DNA of 64,000 nt from Microbacterium sp. NIBRBAC000506063 (GTDB lineage: Bacteria; Actinomycetota; Actinomycetes; Actinomycetales; Microbacteriaceae). Location of the stretch: NCBI RefSeq assembly GCF_017968845.1, contig NZ_CP072876.1, positions 496,001 to 560,000 of the forward strand. Direction: 5' to 3'. Positions 8,843 to 19,736 of this stretch are shown piece by piece. The notes below the pieces were generated by a model that saw only the letters and a list, made by a program, of their open reading frames with translations, did no database searches and was not told the DNA's origin. Both the position numbers and the translations under genes were made by a program. Every line of letters starts with the position of its first letter. Position 1 is the stretch's first letter.

Positions 8843-9840
8843 TGCGACACCTCTTCGATCGTCAGGCGCTCGGCGTCGAGCGCGAAGCGCCCGACCCGCG
8901 CGATGCGCCGGGTGCCGTCTGTGCCGCGCTGCAGATGGATGACGAAGGTGAAGGCGCTCACGACCTGACGGGCGAGCGCCGGGGCGTCCATCCCGGCGAG
9001 GGCGCCGAGCGCCTCCATGCGCGCGGGCACGTCGGCCAGGCTCGAGGCGTGGAGCGTGCCCGCTCCGCCGTCATGGCCGGTGTTGAGCGCGGTCAGCAGA
9101 TCGCGCACCTCCTCGCCGCGGCACTCGCCCACGACGAGCCGGTCGGGCCGCATCCGCAACGATTCGCGGACGAGCCGGGCGAGGGCGATGCCACCGGCGC
9201 CCTCCAGGTTCTGCTGCCTGGCCTCCAACGAGACATGGTGCGGATGCCGCGGGCGCAGCTCGGCGACATCCTCGATCGTGACGATCCGCTCCGCCGCCGG
9301 CACATGCGCCAGCAGTGCCGCCAGGAGCGTGGTCTTGCCGGTTCCCGTGCCGCCGGTGATGAGGAGATTCGCCCGTTCGCGCACCTGCTTCTCCAGCCAC
9401 CTCTGCTGACCGGCGTCGAAGCAGCCGAGAGCGGCGAGCGCGTCGAGGTCGGCGGCGCGCACCCGCGGCACGCGGATCGAGATCGCCGTGCCCTCGGTCG
9501 CGACCGGCGCGAGGACGACGTGCACCCGGATGCCGGAGGCCAGTCGCACGTCGACGCAGGGCGTCTGGTCATCGACGTGGCGACCGCCCAGGCCGATGAG
9601 GGCGACGGCGAGATCGCGCACCTCGCGTTCGGCCGCGCGCCATCCGGCGACGGGCTGGGCGCCCTCACCGCGATCGACGAAGAGCCCGGAGGCGCCGTTG
9701 ACGAAGATGTCGGTGACCGTCTCGTCGGCGATGTACGTCGCCAGCGCACCGAAGGCGCCGTCGACCACGAGGGGTTCGCGCTCGTTCGCCTCCGCGGCAC
9801 CGGGCACGCGGCGGGGCTGGATGACGAACGGCGAAGGCAT
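8836..9840 (-). CDS. tadA: Tad/CpaF-type secretion ATPase
   Basis: 334 residues. Hexameric ATPase powering pilus assembly. Walker A GGTGTGKTT at about 172-180, an Asp-box-like IVTIEDVAEL, a His-box stretch around LNTGHDGGAGTLHA and the VVGECRGEE Walker B region. It lacks the long N-terminal extension of CpaF. First gene of the five-gene minus-strand Tad operon. No TadZ/Ssd-like gene was found upstream. Confidence 0.88.
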   Translation of the reverse strand: MPSPFVIQPRRVPGAAEANEREPLVVDGAFGALATYIADETVTDIFVNGASGLFVDRGEGAQPVAGWRAAEREVRDLAVALIGLGGRHVDDQTPCVDVRLASGIRVHVVLAPVATEGTAISIRVPRVRAADLDALAALGCFDAGQQRWLEKQVRERANLLITGGTGTGKTTLLAALLAHVPAAERIVTIEDVAELRPRHPHHVSLEARQQNLEGAGGIALARLVRESLRMRPDRLVVGECRGEEVRDLLTALNTGHDGGAGTLHASSLADVPARMEALGALAGMDAPALARQVVSAFTFVIHLQRGTDGTRRIARVGRFALDAERLTIEEVSQW

Positions 9841-10203
9841 GCCCCGACGCTAGGGATCGCCGCGCGGAGGCGGGAACCTGCGGCATCCGAATCCTCGAGA
9901 CCGGTTGAGAACTCGCCCGATCGAGGACCTGTGCAGAAGACGTGAATGGGCGGCATCTCACGGGGGAATGAGATGCCGCCCACGCCGCGCTGCACCGGAG
10001 AACCGGGAGCGGGCAGGGTACGAAAGAATTCGACCGGGAACGACTGTACGCGACGAAGAAGCCGAGACAAAAGCGGGGCACTACCGACTTTCGGCAGTAC
10101 TGCACGGGCCCCGGAGGTAATACAGTCTCCGCAACGCCTGCGCGAGCCCGCTATCATCGCACTCGCGTGCCGAAGTCCACCGCAAAGGAGCGCGTCCGAC
10201 ATC
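9841..10203. other. Non-coding divergent region between tadA and acs
   Basis: 363 bases with no supported gene. It must hold the promoters for the Tad operon (leftward) and acs (rightward). It contains the perfect hairpin at 9947-9982, a possible plus-strand -10 (TATCAT, 10152-10157) and an AAAGGAG Shine-Dalgarno for acs. No convincing -35 was found. Confidence 0.5.
9947..9982. repeat. Perfect 14-bp hairpin
   Basis: Arms TGGGCGGCATCTCA (9947-9960) and TGAGATGCCGCCCA (9969-9982) pair perfectly around an 8-base loop. There is no T-run and it lies between divergent promoters, so a plain terminator is unlikely. A regulator site, a small RNA or a mobile-repeat remnant are alternatives. Confidence 0.75.
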
Positions 10204-12169
<1,966 letters not shown>

Positions 12170-12274
12170 GACGCCCCGCCCCGGTCGTCGAAGTCGGATG
12201 CCGGGGGCTGTGCGACCGCGACCCGTCCGCGCGCCCTCCCGGCGACGACGCAGATCCCTCCCACCCTTCCCGCC

Positions 12275-12400
12275 GGTCTCAGTTGTTGCGGGTGCGGACC
12301 GCATCCGCTCACACTTTCTGAGACAAGCGGATCCGGCGGTCTCAGTTGTTGCGGGTCGCGTCTTGCATCTTCCGCATCTTCTGAGACCGGCAAGCGGTCA
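12275..12400. repeat. Two tandem 63-bp units with inverted ends
   Basis: GGTCTCAGTTGTTGCGGGT begins at 12275 and again at 12338. Each unit ends with TTCTGAGAC (the inverse of GTCTCAG), so each can fold back on itself, with arms at 12275-12282/12318-12324 and 12338-12345/12381-12388. The array lies between the convergent acs and RidA genes and may act as a bidirectional terminator. The rest of 12170-12414 shows nothing else. Confidence 0.65.
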
Positions 12401-12414
12401 GGGAAGCAGAGCGG

Positions 12415-12874
12415 CTACTCCGCGAGGAGGAAGCTGACCTCGACCTCGACGGGCGAGTCGAGGGGAAGCGAGGCGACGCCGACGGCGGCACGGGCGTGCA
12501 CGCCCGCCTCGCCGAAGACCTCGCCGAGCAGCTCGCTCGCGCCGTTGATGACGCCGGGCTGCCCTGTGAAGGAGGGGTCGGATGCGACGAACCCGCCGAC
12601 CCGCAGGACACCGCCCAGCCGGTCGACGCCGCCCGCGGCATCCGCCGCCGCCGCGATCGCGTTCAGGGCGCACAGCCGCGCGTACTCCTTGGCGTCGTCG
12701 GCGCCGACCCCGGCGCCGACCTTGCCGGTCGCCGGCAGCGCCCCTCGACGAAGGGGAGCTGGCCGGAGGTGATGACCAGGCCGCCGTGCACGACCGCGGG
12801 GACATAGGCGGCCACGGGGCCGCGACGGCGGGAAGCGTGATCCCCAGCTCGCTCAGACGTGCGGAGACGCTCAT
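12415..12874 (-). CDS. RidA/YjgF family protein
   Basis: About 153 residues after repair. Reads MSVSARLSELGITLP, then YVPAVVHGGLVITSGQLPF, LCALNAIAAAADAAGG and HARAAVGVASLPLDSPVEVEV, the pattern of the larger YjgF_like branch of RidA proteins. The conserved Arg before AAVGV is present. RidA deaminates reactive enamine/imine intermediates; substrates of this branch are less certain. Two frame breaks fit missing bases at 12816-12819 and 12741-12744. The start overlaps the DUF4177 stop by 4 bases. Confidence 0.8.
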
Positions 12875-13098
12875 GCGGAGCCCTCCTCGAACTGGCGGGC
12901 GGCCTGGGCCGCGGCGGCGAGGCCGGTGTTCTCCCCGGCCGAGGCGCCGCCGACGGGGCGCTTGAAGTAGGCGACGAGGCCGCCCTCGGGTCCGGTGACG
13001 ACCTGGACGAGCTCCCACCCCTGCTTTCCCCAGTTGTTCAGGATGGCTGCCGTGTTGTGGATCAGCAGCGGAGTGGTCAGGTACTCCCAGGTGGTCAT
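12871..13098 (-). CDS. DUF4177 domain protein
   Basis: 75 residues, soluble, starting MTTWEYLTTPLL with GKQGWELVQV in the middle, the DUF4177 signature. Function unknown. It is usually paired with a RidA gene in actinobacteria, as here. A GGGAGAG Shine-Dalgarno precedes the ATG. Confidence 0.8.
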   Translation of the reverse strand: MTTWEYLTTPLLIHNTAAILNNWGKQGWELVQVVTGPEGGLVAYFKRPVGGASAGENTGLAAAAQAARQFEEGSA

Positions 13099-13180
13099 GG
13101 CTCTCCCGTTTTCAGCAGATCGTCAGGTTTCGAGGCGCGGAAACGAGCGCCCGCGTCAGTCCTCTCTCAGGGACTTCCCT

Positions 13181-13186
13181 TACGAT
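13181..13186 (+). promoter_or_regulatory. Possible leaderless -10 element of the PBP gene
   Basis: TACGAT lies 7 bases before the ATG at 13194, where a transcript would start at or next to the start codon. No Shine-Dalgarno is present. The -35 region is not recognisable, so this is a weak call. Confidence 0.4.
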
Positions 13187-13193
13187 CTAGCGT

Positions 13194-15802
13194 ATGCCCC
13201 AAACGAATCGAACGGCGAGAGGTGTGCTCGGCGGTCTGCTCGGGATCGTCGCGCTGAGCGCCGTCGCCGGTGTACTCGTGACCGCCACCGTCACCCCCGC
13301 GATCGCCGTCTCCGGCGCCGCCGCGAAGCAGGCGATCGAGCTCTTCGACGACCTGCCGGCGTATCTGCATGTGGATGCTCCCATGGAGTCGTACAACTTC
13401 CACGCGAAGAACACCGATGACGAGTGGGTTCAGATCGCCACGTTCTACGACCAGAACCGCAAGCCGCTGACCTTCAATCAGCTCTCCCCGTGGTCATCGA
13501 CGCGATTCTGTCCAGCGAGGACAAGCTCTTCTACGAGCACAGCGGAATCAACATCGGAGCGACGGCGAAGGCGCTCATCGACAACGTTCGGGGCACCTCC
13601 TCTCGCGGCGCCTCGACGATCAGTCAGCAGTTCGTGAAGAACGTGCTCATCCAGCAGTGCGAGCAGCGCGCCGTTCCCGGCGAGGAGGACTACGCCGAGA
13701 AGCTCGAGCAGTGCTGGCTCGATGCCACGAACCCCGAAGGCAATGAGGGCATCCAGCGCAAGCTGCAGGAGATGCGCTACGCCCTGCAGATCGAGAAGGA
13801 CTACTCGAAGAACGACATCCTCCTCGGCTACCTGAACATCGCGAACTTCGGCGGCACCACCTACGGCATCGAGGCCGCCGCGAACCTCTACTTCGGCAAG
13901 AAGCAGTCCCGGCTGACCGTCGCCGAGGCCGCAACGCTTGCCGGCATCGTGCAGAACCCGAACACCTACCGGATCGACAAGCCGGAAGGCTCGTCGATCG
14001 ACAGGGACGGCAACCCCCGCAACAGCAAAGAGGACGGCTACGCGCTGGCGAAGGAGCGCCGTGACTACGTGATCGGCCGCATGTTCGAGGACGGCAAGAT
14101 CACGAAGGAGCAGTACGACGAGGCACTGGCCACCCCGGTCGAGCCGAAGATCAAGCGGGAGACCGCCGGCTGCGTGGCGGCCAAGGGCAGGGAGTACTTC
14201 TGCCAGTACGTGAAGTCGATCGTGGAGACCGATCCCGCATTCGGCGCGACCCGCGAGGAGCGGATGGAGAATCTGCGCCTCGGCGGATTCGACGTCTACA
14301 CCACGCTCGACCCGCACGTTCAGAAGGCCGCGGTCGACGCGATGGCCGAGTGGGTGCCCGCCTCCTACGACGGCATGGAGCTCGGCGGCGCCGCCGTCAC
14401 GCTCGAGGCCTCCACCGGGCGCGTTCTCGCGATGGCGCAGAACACGAAGTTCACCGAGCGCGCGGATCTGGGCGCGAAGGAAGGCTATTCCGGCCTCGTG
14501 TACGCGGCCGACTACGCGCACGGAAAGTCCGGTGGCTTCCCGGTCGGCTCGACCTACAAGCTCTTCACACTGATCGACTGGCTGGAGAAGGGCCGCTCGA
14601 TCAACGAGGTGCTCAACGGCAGGAAGCAGGTCTTCAAGAGCTGGACCTGCAATGGTGCGCCGCAGAGCAACTCCACCATGATCGAGAACTACAACGACAC
14701 CGGAGGAAGCGTCAGCACGGTGAAGCGCTTCACCGCGCAGTCGCTCAACACCGGCTACCTGGCGATGGCGACCCAGTTGGATGTCTGTGAGATCAACTCC
14801 GTGGCGGAGCGCATGGGCGTCCACCTCGCCTCCGGTGTGGGCCTCAACGCGCCAGAGCGCACCGACGGACCGGCTCTCTACGACGTGCTCGGCTCTGCCA
14901 GCATCGCCCCGATGGACATCGCCGCGGCCTATGCCACTGTGGCCAACAAGGGCATCTACTGCACGCCGCGTGCGATCGACAGGATCGTAGACCGCAACGG
15001 TGATGAGCTGCCTCTTCCCGAGTCCTCCTGCAGCCAGGTGATCTCTCCCGAGGTCGCCGCCACCGCCGCGTTCACGCTCCGTGACGTCATGGCGGCCGGC
15101 GGCACCGGTGCCGCTTCTCATCCTCGCGACGGCGTGCCTATCATCGGCAAGACCGGAACCCACAACAGCATCCAGACCATGATGGTCGCCTCGACCACCA
15201 AGACCACGACGGCCGTCTGGGTCGGGAACTCGAAGGGCGAGGTACGGCTGAACCGGCAGTACTACAAGGGGGTGCAGCTCTCCGACCTGCGTCACCGCAT
15301 CACCCCGGTGATTCAGCGCGCGGCCAACGCGATCTACGGCGGCGACTCCTTCCCCAGCCCCGACAGCCACCTCACACGAGTCGTCTACGCAGAGCTGCCC
15401 GATGTGATCGGCATGACCATCGACGAGGCGACCAGAGAGCTGACGAACGCAGGCTTCCAGGTGAACGTCGGCAGCCCCGTCGACTCCGACATCGCCGCGG
15501 GCCTCGTGGCCGCACAGGACCCCGCCGCCGGCAGGGTGGCAGGCGGCGCCATGGTCACGATCTCGCCGAGCACCGGCGAGGGCGTGGCGGTGCCCAACGT
15601 GGCCGGCATGGCGCCGGCCGCGGCACTGGACGAGTTGCACGCCCACGGTTACAGCAACGCGACCCTGGGACGATGCCGAACCGATGACGGCATGGACGAG
15701 AACTCGCCCGGCGAGGTCACCGGGACCTCACCGGGTGCCGGAGAGGTCGTCAACAAGAACGCCCGCATCCGCGTGGACTACCGCGCGCCCTCGTGCCGCT
15801 AG
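13194..15802 (+). CDS. Class A penicillin-binding protein with two PASTA domains
   Basis: Bifunctional peptidoglycan glycosyltransferase and transpeptidase, about 869 residues, anchored by one N-terminal helix. The GT51 domain shows SSEDKLFYEHSGIN and GASTISQQFVKN; the transpeptidase has GSTYK (catalytic Ser), an SLN motif in AQSLNTGY and KTGTH. Two PASTA repeats follow (LPDVIGMTIDEA and VPNVAGMAPAAA). One frame break at the C run 13486-13489 (expected NQLSPVVIDAILSSED). The ORF runs 8-10 bases into the following phosphoesterase. Confidence 0.9.
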
Positions 15803-16742
15803 CTCGACGCCGCCGGCACCCCGCCTCGTCGCGCTCGGCGCGATGGGGGCGGCCGGTGCCGCCGCGGCGGTGTGGGGAATCGGGATCGAACGGCACCTGT
15901 ACACGGTGCGCGAGGTGACCGCCGCGGCTCTTCCGGAGGGCTCGGCGCCACTGCGGGTCCTGCATATCTCGGATGCGCACATGGCGCCCTGGCAGCACCG
16001 ACGCCAGGAGTGGATGGCCTCCCTCGCCACGCTGTCACCCGACCTCGTGATCAACACCGGCGACAACCTCGGCCACCGAGACGGACTCACCGGCATCCGA
16101 CGCGCCCTCGCCCCTTCGCGGGTGTTCCCGGTGCCTTCGTGCACGGCTCCAACGACCTGCACGCGCCGACTCCCCGCAACCCCTTCCGGTACCTCGGCGG
16201 CCCCTCCCGGCGCCCCGCCGCGCGGAGCCGAACCTGGACACGGCGGCCATGGACCGCTTCTTCACGGATGAACTGGGCTGGGTCGACCTGAACAACGACG
16301 CCACGCGGATGACGGTGGCCGGGCAGACGCTCGATCTCTTCGGCGTGAGCGATGCGCACCGCGACTGGGACGACCTCGAGGTGCTTCCCGAGCGCCTCCG
16401 GGCTCTGGGCTCGGATGCGGCGCGCCTGGGCGTGACGCACGCCCCCTATCGGCGCGTGCTCGATGCCTTCGTGGACCTGGGGGCGGACGCGATCTTCGCC
16501 GGTCACACCCATGGCGGTCAGGTGTGCCTCCCCGGCTTCGGGACGCTCGTGGCCAACTGCGACATCCCCTGAAGCAGGCGAAGGGGCTGAGCACATGGGG
16601 CCACGGGGACCGTCGTGTTCCGCTCAACGTCAGCGCCGGTATCGGGCACTCGATCTACTCGCCGGTGCGATTCGCCTGCCGCCCGGAGGCGACCCTGCTG
16701 ACGCTGACGGCTCGATTCGGCCGTTCGCCCTCTTCGATGTAG
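15793..16742 (+). CDS. Metallophosphoesterase (calcineurin-like, YkuE type)
   Basis: Membrane-anchored metal-dependent phosphoesterase, about 316 residues after repair. Metal motifs: HISDAHM, NTGDNLG, GSNDLHAP and AGHTHGGQ. An N-terminal hydrophobic segment (LVALGAMGAAGAAAAVWGIG) is a likely anchor. Three clear breaks fit missing C bases at 16111-16114, around 16213-16216 and at 16566-16569; the last restores DIPLKQAKGL to the stop at 16742. The GTG start at 15793 needs a fourth repair at 15819-15822 and is tentative; ATG 15841 is the alternative. Confidence 0.78.
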
Positions 16743-16758
16743 ACTCGGAGGGTTGCCA

Positions 16759-16833
<75 letters not shown>

Positions 16834-16878
16834 ATTTGCAAAGAGGGTTCCGCCGATGGCGGGGCCCTCTTTGCAAAT
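16834..16878 (+). terminator. Long hairpin directly after tRNA-Pro
   Basis: Arms ATTTGCAAAGAGGG (16834-16847) and CCCTCTTTGCAAAT (16865-16878) pair perfectly over 14 bases, and the interior CCGCC/GGCGG extends the stem. No T-run follows. Likely the tRNA terminator or 3' processing hairpin. Confidence 0.65.
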
Positions 16879-16912
16879 TCGCGGTGCCAGGACGGCCCCA
16901 CGCGCCGAGGCT

Positions 16913-17009
16913 CCAGTCAACGCGCAGCGTTGTCTGGAGAAGCGCGAGGGACGCACCCCTGGTGGGACAATCTCCAGGGGTCGCCGATGGCGAGCCCGTA
17001 ACGGCTCGC
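16913..17009. repeat. Three successive palindromes between tRNA-Pro and the truncated regulator
   Basis: Hairpin one 16913-16937 (CCAGTCAACGC/GCGTTGTCTGG, one mismatch, 3-base loop); hairpin two 16955-16981 (ACCCCTGG/CCAGGGGT, 11-base loop); hairpin three 16990-17009 (GCGAGCC/GGCTCGC, 6-base loop). No coding potential. Together with the hairpin at 16834 they make a run of four structures in 180 bases. Confidence 0.6.
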
Positions 17010-17031
17010 GGTGCGAAGCCCGCGGCCCCAC

Positions 17032-17376
17032 CTCTGCAACACGTTCCTTGAGGAGATAGGCACGACCCGCCGCCCTCGGTTCAAAGAGTCGGGCCGCCCA
17101 CTCTGGTTCGACGTACTGCGAGAGCACCACCACGCCGACCTCCGGATGCGTCTTCGCGATCGCTTCCGCGGCACGAATCCCCTCATCGGTATGCTCCGGT
17201 GGCATCCGCACATCGGTCAGCACGACGTCGGGATCGTGCTCCTTCACCGCCGTCAGCAAGTCCGGAAGTGACCCGACAACATCGACCACACGCCAGTCGC
17301 GCTGTGTTTCGATGATCATCCGGACGCCCTCGCGCAGCAGGAAGCTGTCTTCGGCGATCACGAGCCTTCTCGTCAT
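17032..17376 (-). pseudogene. Truncated NarL/LuxR-type response regulator (receiver only)
   Basis: From ATG 17376 the protein reads MTRRLVIAEDSFLLREGVRM, DVVLTDVRMPP (phosphorylated Asp) and GRAYLLKERVAE (conserved Lys), a complete receiver domain of about 112 residues. Homology then stops. The linker and LuxR-type HTH, about 100 residues, are missing, and no other frame continues them before the tRNA 160 bases away. The neighbouring kinase is also absent. Probably a remnant left by a deletion or excision ending at the palindromes beside tRNA-Pro. Confidence 0.75.
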
Positions 17377-17462
17377 GCCGGGGAGTCTATCCCTGGTGCG
17401 GCTGACCTCCCCTCTGGCATACGGTCCGCCCCTCGACATGACCACACGCGAAGCGCATACTG

Positions 17463-18077
17463 ATGCCCATGTCTGCTGAGGTGTCGACCGGGAGAGCAGA
17501 GCCCGCACCGGTGCACGCCGCGATCGAAGTCCTGCTCCGCATGCCGGGCCTGCTCATCCTCGGCGCCGTCATAGGTCTCACGTGGTCGGCGGCACTGCGC
17601 GCTTACATGGTGTCTCTCGCCGGCCATGCATCGGCCTTCAGCTGGTGGGGCACGTTCGGATCGATCCTCTTTCCGGGCGCGCTCAGCGGCGCCCTGCTCG
17701 CGCTTGCGTGGCGTCGCGGTTGGCAGGCCCGCCCTCGACCTGGTTCGCGTTCGCGCCCACGCCCTTGGCCCTCGTCCCGCTCTTGGAGCCCGGCGCTCTG
17801 GCCGCACTTGTGACAACCGCTTTCGGCGGCGGAGCGGCCGGCGTCGTGGCCACCGGGCTGATCGGTGGCTTCGCTCTCGGTGCGCGCGGGGCGCTCTGGA
17901 TGCGCACCGTCTGCGCAGCGGTGTGGATCGCATTGATCACCGGTTTCGCACTGAGGCCTGCCCTCGACCAGCCCCGAGAGCATGTGGCTCGCCGTGCTGG
18001 TCGTCGGCCTCATGGCGGCGTTCAGCCTTGCCTGCGCTGCACCGTTTCTCGCCAAAGGCCGTGACACGCCGGGGTGA
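17463..18077 (+). CDS. Hypothetical membrane protein
   Basis: About 205 residues after repair, with roughly six hydrophobic segments, including MPGLLILGAVIGLTWSAALRAYM, PTPLALVPLLEPGALAALV and MWLAVLVVGLMAAFSLACA. The frame changes at 17732-17734 and twice near 17961-17975, consistent with three missing C bases in CCC/CCCC runs; the downstream frame ends LAKGRDTPG at 18077. A second in-frame ATG at 17469 is an alternative start. Not recognised; no function is assigned. Confidence 0.6.
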
Positions 18078-18254
18078 AACGATCCGCCTGATCGAAGGTT
18101 TCTCACCGCGTGCAGGCGGTCTGTTCACGAAGGGAGTTCGCGCCGATGCGCTCGGAAGGTTCAGGAACTTCGGCGAGACCCGTGTTCAACCAAGCGACTG
18201 CACTGCACCCATCCCGCAGACAGAGCACGATCTCGTATACTGGGATCTTCCGGA

Positions 18255-18280
18255 GGCTCCGCGCAGAGCGGGGCCTTTCC
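18255..18280 (+). terminator. Possible terminator/attenuator hairpin upstream of the HAD gene
   Basis: GGCTCCGC (18255-18262) pairs with GCGGGGCC (18268-18275) with one G-T pair and a 5-base loop, followed by TTTCC. It lies 29 bases before the HAD start and just after a TATACT -10-like hexamer (18236-18241). It may end upstream transcription or attenuate the leader. The rest of 18078-18308 shows nothing recognisable. Confidence 0.45.
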
Positions 18281-18308
18281 CATGAGCAGTGTTCACACAG
18301 GGAGGTCC

Positions 18309-19062
18309 ATGGGCATCCGTCTCGTCGCCTTCGACCTCGACGACACCCTCGCCCCGTCCAAGGGGCTCATCTCGGCGCGCACCGCGCAGCTCCTGCGCGC
18401 TCTGGCGCAACGCGTCGAGGTCGCGATCATCTCGGGCGGAAACGAGCAGCAGTTCCGCGACCAGGTGCTCACCCAGCTCGACGACGCGACGCCGGACGAG
18501 CTCGACCGCATCCACCTCCTGCCCACGTGCGGCACCCGGTACCTGCGGCACCAGGACGGCGAGTTCCGCCTCCTCTACGCTCTCGACCTCTCCCCGAGCA
18601 GACGACCGCGGCGTTCACGGCCCTGCGCGAAGAGGCCGAGCGGCTCGGGCTCTGGGAGACGGAGACCTGGGGCGAGATCCTCGAGGATCGTGGCTCTCAG
18701 GTGACGTTCTCGGCTCTCGGGCAGCGTGCGCCCGTCGAGGCGAAGCACGCCTGGGACCCCGACGGCCGCAAGCGCGCCCTGCTCCGCGATGCCGTGGCCG
18801 CGCGCCTGCCGGGCCTGGAGGTGCGTTCGGGGGATCCACCTCGATCGACATCACCCGGGCGGGAATCGACAAGGCCTTCGGCATGCGCGAGCTGGCCGAA
18901 CGCACCGGCATCCGCTTCGAAGACATGCTCTTCTACGGCGACCGGCTGGACGAGGGCGGGAACGACTACCCGGTCAAGGCGATCGGCATCCCTTCGATCG
19001 AGGTGACCGGCTGGGAGGACACGGCCGACAAGGTCGAGGCGCTGCTGCCGACGCTCAGCTGA
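18309..19062 (+). CDS. HAD-superfamily phosphatase, phosphomannomutase-like (IIB)
   Basis: About 251 residues after repair. FDLDDTL at residues 8-14 is the nucleophile motif, GGNEQQF lies in the motif II region, and FGMRELAERTGI, FYGDRLDEGGNDYPV form motifs III/IV as in eukaryotic-type PMM and related HAD-IIB enzymes. The substrate, likely a sugar phosphate, is not determined. Two breaks fit missing bases at 18593-18596 and 18829-18833. The ATG at 18309 has GGGAGGT upstream. It overlaps the convergent tdk end by 8 bases. Confidence 0.82.
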
Positions 19063-19729
19063 GGCGTCCGTCGGACTCCCGCAGATAGCAGGTGCCGCAG
19101 AGCGACTCGTACGTCACCAGATCCGGTCCCTGTGCTTCGACACGCTCAGCAACCGGTCTGTCGGCGGCCCCGTCGATCGCGACCTGATCGCCGTCGAAGA
19201 CGAAGCGCCCGCCGATGCGGCGCCCGTTGAAGACGGCCTTGCGCCCGCACCGGCAGATCGTCTTGAGCTCCTCGAGCGCGTGCGAGATCGCGAGAAGGCG
19301 TGCCGAACCCGGGAAGGCCTGCGTGAGGAAATCGTTGCGGATGCCGTAGGCCAGAACCGGGATGCCGTCCTCGACCGCGATGCGGAAGAGGTCGTCGATC
19401 TGCTCAGCGGTGAGGAACTGCGCCTCGTCGACGAGGAGGCAGGCGACGTCTTCGGGGTCGCCGGGGATCAGTCCCTCCTCGCTCTCGCGCCGGATGCGCT
19501 CGCGCTCCCGGCGGAAGAGCTCGCGGGCATCCGCATCGGGGTCGATGAGGAAGTCGACCTGCCGCGTCATGCCCAGGCGGCTCTCGATCTGATCGGCGCC
19601 CTTGGTGTCGAGGGCCGGCTTGGCCAGCAGCACCCGCTGACCGCGCTCCTCATAGTTGTAGGCGGCCTGGAGCAGAGCGGTGGACTTCCCCGAGTTCATC
19701 GCCCCGTAGCGGAAGTACAGCTTCGCCAC
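19055..19729 (-). CDS. tdk: Thymidine kinase
   Basis: Salvage phosphorylation of thymidine. 224 residues from GTG 19729. P-loop GAMNSGKST, lid, LLVDEAQFL (Walker B with catalytic Glu), Zn ligands CRCG and CGTC. A short insertion PVAERVEAQGP between the third strand of the Zn-lasso region and VTYESLC is encoded by a palindromic repeat at 19125-19154. It lies 7 bases after mqo on the same strand. Confidence 0.92.
   Translation of the reverse strand: MAKLYFRYGAMNSGKSTALLQAAYNYEERGQRVLLAKPALDTKGADQIESRLGMTRQVDFLIDPDADARELFRRERERIRRESEEGLIPGDPEDVACLLVDEAQFLTAEQIDDLFRIAVEDGIPVLAYGIRNDFLTQAFPGSARLLAISHALEELKTICRCGRKAVFNGRRIGGRFVFDGDQVAIDGAADRPVAERVEAQGPDLVTYESLCGTCYLRESDGRLS
19125..19154. repeat. 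Intragenic palindromic repeat, variant in tdk
   Basis: Reads CTTCGACACGCTCAGCAACC on the plus strand, the inverse of the GCTGAGCnTGTCGAAG core seen in tmk and topA, with a flanking GGTCCCTG half. In frame within tdk. Confidence 0.55.
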
Positions 19730-19736
19730 GGCGCCG

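Noticed and set aside
16834..16878. Phage attachment site at tRNA-Pro
   Set aside because: No second copy of the tRNA 3' end and no integrase in the window, so only a scar is suggested.
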